Shown here: positions 44,650 through 50,420 of the stretch, piece by piece
Position numbering within the stretch: position 1 is the first letter of the stretch
How the letters are laid out: each line of letters begins with the position of its first letter
From: Lachnospiraceae bacterium
GTDB taxonomy: Bacteria > Bacillota > Clostridia > Lachnospirales > Lachnospiraceae
NCBI GenBank assembly: GCA_022510725.1
Contig: JAFLSW010000015.1
Coordinates: 1 to 50,420 of the forward strand
Length of the DNA stretch: 50,420 bases
Direction of reading: 5' to 3'
Position numbers and translations under genes: made by a program
Notes under the pieces: model-generated
What the model saw: the letters and a program-made list of their open reading frames with translations, nothing else
Database searches by the model: none
Told to the model about the DNA's origin: nothing

Positions 44650-45099
44650 TCATGATTTCACTGCGCCATATTGCTCATCAGTCACTTCTTCCAACCACTC
44701 ATTAGAACCGTTTTCTCCCGGAACTTCCACCGCCAGATGAGAAAACCAACTGTCCGGTGCAGCGCCATGCCAATGCTTCACTCCCACAGGGATATTGACA
44801 CAATCTCCCGGATGCAGCTCTATGGCATCTTTTCCCCATTCCTGATAATACCCCCGGCCTGCTAAACACACCAAAATCTGTCCGCCGCCCTTATCAGCAT
44901 GATGAATGTGCCAGTTGTTGCGGCATCCCGGCTCAAAGGTAACATTAAAAATGCCTACCTGTTCGTTAGAAACCGGAGCCAGATAGCTCTGACCAATGAA
45001 AAACCTTGCATAAGCATCATTGGGTGCGCCAATGGGAAATACCATATTCGCTGCATGCGCTTCTCTTGTTGCATCTGTATTCTGTACATTGTTAGACAT
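44650..45099 (-). CDS. Cupin-domain protein
   Basis: 149 residues with a single cupin barrel. Motif 1 is NNWHIHHADKGGGQILVCLAGRGYYQEWG, carrying a His-x-His pair; motif 2 is HPGDCVNIPVGVKHWHGAAP with its His. The layout fits metal-binding cupins often encoded near carboxymuconolactone decarboxylase-like or redox genes, but the substrate is unknown. The ribosome site is AGGAGGAAG. It has its own promoter and terminator. Confidence 0.92.
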   Translation of the reverse strand: MSNNVQNTDATREAHAANMVFPIGAPNDAYARFFIGQSYLAPVSNEQVGIFNVTFEPGCRNNWHIHHADKGGGQILVCLAGRGYYQEWGKDAIELHPGDCVNIPVGVKHWHGAAPDSWFSHLAVEVPGENGSNEWLEEVTDEQYGAVKS

Positions 45100-45153
45100 T
45101 TTGAACTTCCTCCTGTCATTTTTTATGCCAAAAAGTTCTAGATATTATATATT

Positions 45154-45182
45154 ATTATATCTAATCCTGCCATGTCTTGCAA
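45154..45182 (-). promoter_or_regulatory. Promoter of the cupin gene
   Basis: On the minus strand TTGCAA is followed after 17 bases by TATAAT. Confidence 0.72.
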
Positions 45183-45224
45183 GCGAGCCCTTGCCAACTG
45201 CTGATCCCACACCCCTTTTGTACA

Positions 45225-45265
45225 AAAGCAAAGAAACCGCTCCATAGGAACGGTCTCTTCGCTTT
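45225..45265 (-). terminator. Terminator of the two-component operon
   Basis: On the minus strand AAAGCGAAGAGACCGTTCC pairs with GGAGCGGTTTCTTTGCTTT, with a few mismatches and a three-base loop, followed by a short T run. It is 119 bases after the histidine kinase stop. The stretch 45266-45383 holds nothing I can assign. Confidence 0.78.
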
Positions 45266-45383
45266 AGGTATATATATGTATGGGTGATGTTAACTGATCC
45301 ACATGTGATGATTATAGCAATTTGCTGATTTTTTACAACCCTTGGGGAATAAACTGCATTTTTAGAGGAATGAAATGCACTTT

Positions 45384-46691
45384 TTATGCATTATGTAAAC
45401 CTTTTGACCTATTTCCCAATATCACCTGGCAGACAAAAGTGCCTTCTGCAGCAAAAAAGTCCACCACACCTCCGTATTTGGATGCCGTACTCAAGATACT
45501 CTCCACGCCGATGCCTTCCCTCTCTTTATTTTTAGGTAGTCCATTCTCAAAGAGGATATCATCGGCACAGGTATTTTTACATACGATAACCAGTTTACTG
45601 CCTTTGGATCCAACCGTGATTTCCATTCTGCGTTTTCCTTCTGTCTCCATGCACCCGTTAACGGCATTTTCCAGGATATTGGCAAGAATCGTTACCAGAT
45701 CATAATCGGAAACGCCTTCTGTTTCCTCTAACCACACATCTGCACTGATCTCTATGCCGTTTTGTTCACATCTGCTGGCATAGGCGGCCAATACCGTATC
45801 GGCCGCATGATTTTTACAGAAAGCCAGTTGGTATTTCTTCCGTTCTTTTTCATTATACTCTTCCAGATAGGAAAGAATCCCCTTGTAATCCTGATTCTTT
45901 GCATATTCTGTAAGAACTATGCTGTGATGCCTGAAATCATGTCTTGTCTGCTTTGCATTTTCGCCTATTTTTTTATAGGAATCAATCTGTGCCTGCAGAA
46001 ATTTTTCATTAGCCTGCAATTGTTTTATTCTGTTAATACGGTCTGATTGGGCCATATATCGGAACAATACCACATATACTGCTATGGTAAAGCCGCAGGA
46101 AACCAAAAGCAGCACATCAAAAAACAGTTCCCGTTTTCCCATTCGCATATTATAGAACCAAAATAAAGACTGGATCAAATAACACATAATAGAAATAAAG
46201 CTGATGATCCCATAACTGCTCCTGATTTCCCGATACATCCGAAACAGCTTTTCCCTGAAAAAAAGCAGATAAGGAATCAGGACTGCCACATTCAGTAAGG
46301 CCCGAAGGATCCAGACAACCGGATTCCCTAATGTGTAAACATTTACCACAACGGAAACAATAATGATGATGATCGTATGTATGCTGCAATACTCGGTAAA
46401 AAGGAACAATGACTTCACAGGATGGGAGGCTGATAACAAAAAACAGTACATCAAGCCGTATAAAAGCAGTTCCGCCAGATACCCTAAAAAGATTCCTACA
46501 GGAACAGGAAGGATCTGAAACGATGCTACGCATATTGCCAGTGCCACAACTGTATAGAGAATAGAGGTTCCTATGACAATAGATCCTGTCTTCTTTTTAT
46601 TGTGCTTCGGCTCCGGTACGAGACAGGAAAACCATATACAATGAAAGATGTTATTGGCCAAAATACCTGTTAATATGCCAAGTATACTCAT
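45384..46691 (-). CDS. AgrC/LytS-like sensor histidine kinase (GHKL type)
   Basis: 435 residues. Six to seven hydrophobic segments fill residues 1-220. The dimerisation helix has the phospho-acceptor motif RHDFRHHS (250-257). The ATPase has the N box TILANILENAVNG (Asn338, Asn342) and G box EREGIGVES. This is the HPK10/AgrC class that usually senses peptide signals, but no agrB or agrD-like peptide gene is visible here. It overlaps the response regulator by four bases. The signal is unknown. Confidence 0.9.
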   Translation of the reverse strand: MSILGILTGILANNIFHCIWFSCLVPEPKHNKKKTGSIVIGTSILYTVVALAICVASFQILPVPVGIFLGYLAELLLYGLMYCFLLSASHPVKSLFLFTEYCSIHTIIIIIVSVVVNVYTLGNPVVWILRALLNVAVLIPYLLFFREKLFRMYREIRSSYGIISFISIMCYLIQSLFWFYNMRMGKRELFFDVLLLVSCGFTIAVYVVLFRYMAQSDRINRIKQLQANEKFLQAQIDSYKKIGENAKQTRHDFRHHSIVLTEYAKNQDYKGILSYLEEYNEKERKKYQLAFCKNHAADTVLAAYASRCEQNGIEISADVWLEETEGVSDYDLVTILANILENAVNGCMETEGKRRMEITVGSKGSKLVIVCKNTCADDILFENGLPKNKEREGIGVESILSTASKYGGVVDFFAAEGTFVCQVILGNRSKGLHNA

Positions 46692-47416
46692 GGCAATACC
46701 TCCGTGTAATAAGCAATATATTGCGCTCTCAGAGCCTGATAAGCCCCTCTGGGCAAATATAACTGCTGTCCGTTATCCATTTTCACCGATTGACTGTCCA
46801 ATCCCTCCACATGATCCATATTGATGATATACCATTTTCCGATTCTGATAATCTCCTGATAGGGCACAAACAGTTCCTCCAGCTTCGTCATGGACATGTG
46901 AATAGAAAAATGGGTGCCATCCGTCATATACAGATACTGGCGCTTTCCCTGTGCCTCACAATATACAATGTCACGCACCATTACCCGAAAGGTCTTATTA
47001 TTCATTTCTAATGCTACATATTTCTGTTTTTCTCCATCCAAAAGCTGAAGCTGTCTGTCTAATACAGGAAACAGGTCTGCTTTTGAAACCGGCTTTACCA
47101 GATATTGAGCCGCCTCCAAACGAAATGCTTCCACCGCATGTTCCTCAGAAGTAGTCAAAAAAAGGATCCTGCTTTTGCTTCCCTTCTCACGGAGTTCTCT
47201 TGCCGCCTCCATTCCTGTTTTTCCTTCCATATAAATATCCATCAGGATCAGGTCCGGCGTATAACCTTCTTCTATCTTCAAAAGCATCTTCTGTGCATTG
47301 TCAAATGTTCCTATTTCAAAATCCAGTTCAGGATGGACTTTCTTATAGATACTTAACATCTCTTTGTTCCTGATAACTTCTGCCTGTTCATCATCGCAGA
47401 GAGCGATACGATACAT
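46688..47416 (-). CDS. LytTR-family response regulator
   Basis: 242 residues from the ATG at 47416 (AAGAGGTG upstream; a GTG at 47425 is also in frame). The receiver has acidic pair Asp8/Asp9, phospho-site Asp60 in LILMDIYM, Thr in LFLTTSEEHAVEAF and Lys in YLVKPVSK. The C-terminal LytTR DNA-binding domain is marked by VYCEAQGKRQYLYM, IRIGKWYIINMDHVEGL and MDNGQQLYLPRGAYQALR. It overlaps the kinase gene downstream by four bases. It could control the fibro-slime gene next door, but no target sites are proven. Confidence 0.93.
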   Translation of the reverse strand: MYRIALCDDEQAEVIRNKEMLSIYKKVHPELDFEIGTFDNAQKMLLKIEEGYTPDLILMDIYMEGKTGMEAARELREKGSKSRILFLTTSEEHAVEAFRLEAAQYLVKPVSKADLFPVLDRQLQLLDGEKQKYVALEMNNKTFRVMVRDIVYCEAQGKRQYLYMTDGTHFSIHMSMTKLEELFVPYQEIIRIGKWYIINMDHVEGLDSQSVKMDNGQQLYLPRGAYQALRAQYIAYYTEVLP

Positions 47417-47516
47417 ACCCTGCACCTCTTTTCTGTCAGCATATGTTTATCTTATCACAACGGAGGGCTTATTTCTATAACACAATTCATATGATAAAAA
47501 CCGGCAACATATTTTA

Positions 47517-47543
47517 ACCCCGCTGACAGGCTGCCAGCGGGGT
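47517..47543 (-). terminator. Probable terminator of the fibro-slime protein gene
   Basis: ACCCCGCTG and CAGCGGGGT form a strong nine-pair stem with a nine-base loop, 16 bases after the stop at 47559. The T run that should follow on the minus strand is weak (TTAAAATA), so efficiency is uncertain. Confidence 0.65.
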
Positions 47544-47558
47544 CTTGATACAACTATT

Positions 47559-49913
47559 TTATTGTTGTTTCTTTCTACGCTTTCGAATGTAGTAAGCTGT
47601 GGTCACACCGATGACCCCTGCCCCACCGACGGCTGATAAGGCAAGCCACAGGTCCGGTCTTGCACTATCACCGGTTTTAGGAGCAGCACCGTTGCCCGAA
47701 ACAGTGACTTTATCGGCTGTCGGCTGCTTTGCCGGATCATCTGCAGGTTTCTCCTCTGTGGGAGCGGTTTCCGGCTTATCTGCCTTTGGCGGCTGCTCTG
47801 TAGGCTTATCCTCAGGCTCTTCCTCCGGCAGCGGATCCACATCCGGCAGCTCATTTTCAATCTTGTGCAGGTTGAAGGAAATAGCACAGTTGGATGCTGC
47901 ATTCCCCCGTTCCAGGTAAAAGAACTTCAGGGTATGGATGGAACCGTCGGCAAACAATTGATTCCCATCCACTTCCTGCCATTCTACAGTATTTTCTATC
48001 TCGGGATTTTGCTCTATGGCTTTTTGAAACATCTCGTACAAGTTTGTATCAAAATTCTCCAGCGGCTGCGGCTTACCACCAGTCGTTGTACCGCTCAGAT
48101 CCCCGGTATAATTAATCTCTCCTGTAGCAAAGTCAATGGTAACGCTTACCCGCATATGAAGGCCGCCCAGATCGGCTACCAGCACATCATCAATAAAGAT
48201 CCATATATCATCATCGCCGGAAAAATAAAACTCCATTTTCTGGGGTTCTTTATCCGGATCTGATTCATCAATGATCCGTCCATTTTCAGGTTGCTGAAAC
48301 TTCGTCTCCACAGTCATGCCAAAATAATGGTTCAGCGGTTCGTCCGTGGTGGATTGACCCCCTTGACCATTTGCTTGTATTAGTTTCCCATCATCTCCCA
48401 CATAGAACAGGTCACTCCAATCATTAAAAGGGAAAAACTGACCAAGTACCTCGGTTGTCGTTTGCGTTTTGGGGTCATAATTATTATCCCAGGCTTGGCG
48501 ATACAGTGTGATCTGATTTTCGCCCTCCTTTGATGTTTTGGGCCTGGTATCCTGGTATCTGTTCAGCTCAGCATAAGTATCACCTGAGTTGAAATAATAA
48601 TAGCCGTTCCCGTCCAGTCGGAACAAACCTGTTACATCAGTATAAACAGCTCTGCTAGGATTAGGATCAGTAAAATCCGGATCAAAAAGATAAGCAAGGG
48701 ATTCTGTCCGCTTTTCCTCGCTTCTATCAGACAATGTACCGGGAATCGTCGTCACATCTCCGTCAACAAGCTCGTCAATGGCCAGCTGGGGATACCCCTC
48801 CTTTAAAACCCTCTTTACAATTCCGTCATAAGGTTCATATGTTGCATGACCATCACCACCAAAATTATTCCAGCCTCCTACAGTTTCATTAGTACCTAAT
48901 CCCGAAACGCCATTGCTGCCTGCAAACAGAAAAAGATGGCCGGCATTGATTCCGGTATTCATGAACCAATCTGCAGTTCTATCTGATGAAAAAGAATCAG
49001 CGTCCTTTTGATCCGTGATCCAGTAGTCAAACATATTAACGGTAGTGTAATCCGGATCTACCGCATCGGCAATGATATAATCCTTCTCATTTATGGCGCC
49101 GACATCTACATCATCCACCTTGGCATAGTTATAAATCTTGATATCATCAATATAACCGCTAAAATTAGTATTATTGCTCCAGCCTGAATGACCGATCCAA
49201 ATGGCATTATTCTCTCCTAAACAACCCGCCACCGTATTTGCCACAGGAATTTCATTTACTCGTATGCCATTTACATACAAAGCCATAGAACTAACTTTAA
49301 ATACAGCTTTGACCGTATACCAGTCACCCGAATGAAAGTTAGTGGCAGTATTTTGAATGATAGGATCATTTCCTGCCTCATAATACCGTGGCACATTAAT
49401 CGTTGTAGTATTATCGGCACTATTATAATTTATCGACATGCCTATGTAACGCCGTTCATTTTCCGCCGCATTATCATACGGTGCCGCATAAAATAACCAA
49501 TTATTCGGAGTTGGATTTTCTAATCTTATCCTCATTTCCACAGTCATCTCTGTCAGACCATTCAGAGTGCCTGCCGGAAGTGCCAGATAGGAATCCCCCG
49601 TCAAATGAAGTGCATTCTGCTCTCCGCCACTTCCATCAAAATAAGTGCTTAAATCATCAGATGCAACAGGATTACTACTACCACTCTCAATTTTATAAAG
49701 AGTCGCTTCTACGCCCTTTCCGGAAGAATCAGCCAACCTGTCGCCATCATCAAATGTGAACTGGGCTATCAATCCCTTTTCTTCTCCTGCTGCCAGCACT
49801 GGCAGAGCCGGGCTTACCATACTCCCTATCATCACAGCACATAGCAGCCGCGCGATCCATCGGCGCACTGTTGGCCTGGTCCGTGCTGTTTGCATCCTTT
49901 TCCTGCTATACAT
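47559..49913 (-). CDS. Sortase-type surface protein with LamG-like and fibro-slime domains
   Basis: 784 residues. A Sec signal peptide (residues 1-42) ends LPVLAAGEE. Residues about 45-270 form a LamG/concanavalin-like domain (LIAQFTFDDGDRLADSSG, and later FSGYIDDIKIYNYA). Residues about 285-680 form a fibro-slime domain whose marker is FSGDDDIWIFIDDVLVADLGG at 564. A Pro/Glu/Lys spacer follows, then APKTGD (744-749), a hydrophobic helix and RKRRKK. That tail is a sortase signal with Ala in place of the usual Leu. Sugar binding and surface display are likely. The ribosome site is GGGAGG and the promoter is strong. Confidence 0.9.
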   Translation of the reverse strand: MYSRKRMQTARTRPTVRRWIARLLCAVMIGSMVSPALPVLAAGEEKGLIAQFTFDDGDRLADSSGKGVEATLYKIESGSSNPVASDDLSTYFDGSGGEQNALHLTGDSYLALPAGTLNGLTEMTVEMRIRLENPTPNNWLFYAAPYDNAAENERRYIGMSINYNSADNTTTINVPRYYEAGNDPIIQNTATNFHSGDWYTVKAVFKVSSMALYVNGIRVNEIPVANTVAGCLGENNAIWIGHSGWSNNTNFSGYIDDIKIYNYAKVDDVDVGAINEKDYIIADAVDPDYTTVNMFDYWITDQKDADSFSSDRTADWFMNTGINAGHLFLFAGSNGVSGLGTNETVGGWNNFGGDGHATYEPYDGIVKRVLKEGYPQLAIDELVDGDVTTIPGTLSDRSEEKRTESLAYLFDPDFTDPNPSRAVYTDVTGLFRLDGNGYYYFNSGDTYAELNRYQDTRPKTSKEGENQITLYRQAWDNNYDPKTQTTTEVLGQFFPFNDWSDLFYVGDDGKLIQANGQGGQSTTDEPLNHYFGMTVETKFQQPENGRIIDESDPDKEPQKMEFYFSGDDDIWIFIDDVLVADLGGLHMRVSVTIDFATGEINYTGDLSGTTTGGKPQPLENFDTNLYEMFQKAIEQNPEIENTVEWQEVDGNQLFADGSIHTLKFFYLERGNAASNCAISFNLHKIENELPDVDPLPEEEPEDKPTEQPPKADKPETAPTEEKPADDPAKQPTADKVTVSGNGAAPKTGDSARPDLWLALSAVGGAGVIGVTTAYYIRKRRKKQQ

Positions 49914-49961
49914 TACAATGTCCTCCCTTTGACAGAAAAACTCTTTTATCCCCTAGTTTAC

Positions 49962-49990
49962 ATAATAAAACAGGAACGGTGGAAAGTCAA
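49962..49990 (-). promoter_or_regulatory. Promoter of the fibro-slime protein gene
   Basis: On the minus strand TTGACT is followed after 17 bases by TATTAT, about 42 bases ahead of the ATG. Confidence 0.82.
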
Positions 49991-49998
49991 TAGCAACA

Positions 49999-50420
49999 TT
50001 AATCCGCATTACTTGCCGCAATCTTTACACGGCTCCACAAGTTACTGATCACCCTTCGGGTATTATCATTATACTCAAATACTTCGTCCATATCATTATC
50101 GGTTCTCGGAATATAAGCGCTGATACCTTCAAAATCACCGCCTTCACCGGACAATACTTCCATCACTTCTTCATTTGCTGCGGTATAGCCCACACAACTT
50201 GAGTTATCATAGGCACCCTCATAATCACAGACAAAATTAATAAATGCATGAGCCAGCTCCGGATTCTGCGCATTTGCAGGAATGACCATGGCATCAGACC
50301 AAAGGTTGGTTCCTGTTTCCGGGAGATAAAATCCCATATCTTCATTTTCAGCCATCACATAGGTGGCATCCCCGGAATAGATCAGCCCCAAAGCCTTTCG
50401 TCCCTGTGCCATATTATCAA
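49999..50420 (-). CDS. Polyamine-binding protein PotD, C-terminal part (cut by the window edge)
   Basis: The frame is open to the right edge, so only the last ~140 residues are visible. GLIYSGDATYVM, WSDAMVIPANAQNPELAHAFINFV and YNDNTRRVISNLWSRV match the C-terminal lobe of PotD-type spermidine/putrescine-binding proteins. These deliver polyamines to the PotABC transporter. The rest of the gene, and any transporter genes, lie outside. It is the end of a unit that reads toward the fibro-slime gene but is separated from it by that gene's promoter. No terminator was seen. Confidence 0.83.
   Translation of the reverse strand, partial: DNMAQGRKALGLIYSGDATYVMAENEDMGFYLPETGTNLWSDAMVIPANAQNPELAHAFINFVCDYEGAYDNSSCVGYTAANEEVMEVLSGEGGDFEGISAYIPRTDNDMDEVFEYNDNTRRVISNLWSRVKIAASNAD

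Overview
The window looks like chromosome from a low-to-mid GC Gram-positive anaerobe of the Clostridia, most likely Lachnospiraceae. The signs are lipobox lipoproteins, a sortase-type surface protein, a T-box leader, a CIRCE (HrcA) operator, strong AGGAGG ribosome sites, a flavodiiron protein and DUF5688. The genus is not resolved. No transposase, CRISPR array, phage gene or rRNA was seen. Most genes are on the minus strand.

Layout. (1) 1-8.1 kb: a perfect CIRCE at the left edge, two paralogous lipoproteins, then a minus-strand run read rluF-like > ligA > metA > membrane protein > flavodiiron protein > zinc-ribbon protein. (2) 8.2-9.6 kb: two plus-strand genes, a DUF378 protein and a DRE-TIM aldolase-like enzyme. 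(3) 9.6-16.2 kb: a tryptophan operon trpE-G-C-F-B-A followed by nth, preceded by a promoter and a T-box riboswitch with a UGG (Trp) specifier. trpD is absent from its expected place. (4) 16.2-21.2 kb: asparaginase, lipoprotein, XRE regulator, and an 874-residue protein joining a Tet(M)/EF-G-like GTPase to a C-terminal YacP/Rae1-like NYN nuclease domain. (5) 21.3-29.8 kb: gdhA, a Gfo/Idh/MocA oxidoreductase, an SH3b protein, tRNA-Arg(CCG), DUF5688, efp, and the shikimate cluster yqeG-aroE-aroK-aroQ. (6) 29.9-34.8 kb: an oligopeptide/dipeptide ABC transporter with both ATPases fused. (7) 34.9-38.9 kb: a surface-polysaccharide trio of GT2 glycosyltransferase, FrhB-type Fe-S protein and pyruvyl transferase. 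Two of these share an extra C-terminal Rossmann-like domain. (8) 38.9-43.0 kb: YitT, a short-chain dehydrogenase, and a permease translationally coupled to a diguanylate cyclase. (9) 43.0-45.1 kb: a DUF4160-DUF2442 pair, an internally duplicated protein flanked by look-alike hairpins, and a cupin. (10) 45.4-50.4 kb: an AgrC/LytTR two-component system, a LamG/fibro-slime surface protein, and the C-terminal end of a PotD-type polyamine-binding protein cut by the window edge.

The shikimate cluster and the trp operon together cover much of the aromatic pathway from dehydroquinate to tryptophan, with the TrpD step missing here. The most unusual item is the GTPase-NYN fusion. It keeps the GTPase motifs and the NYN acidic residues but lacks the Tet(M) loop that displaces tetracycline, which suggests a ribosome-directed RNase rather than a resistance protein. 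Other points of interest are an odd LigA with changed NMN-pocket residues, the shared C-terminal domain in the polysaccharide trio, and the two-component system next to a sortase-type surface protein. All functions were assigned by reading motifs; no database search was run.
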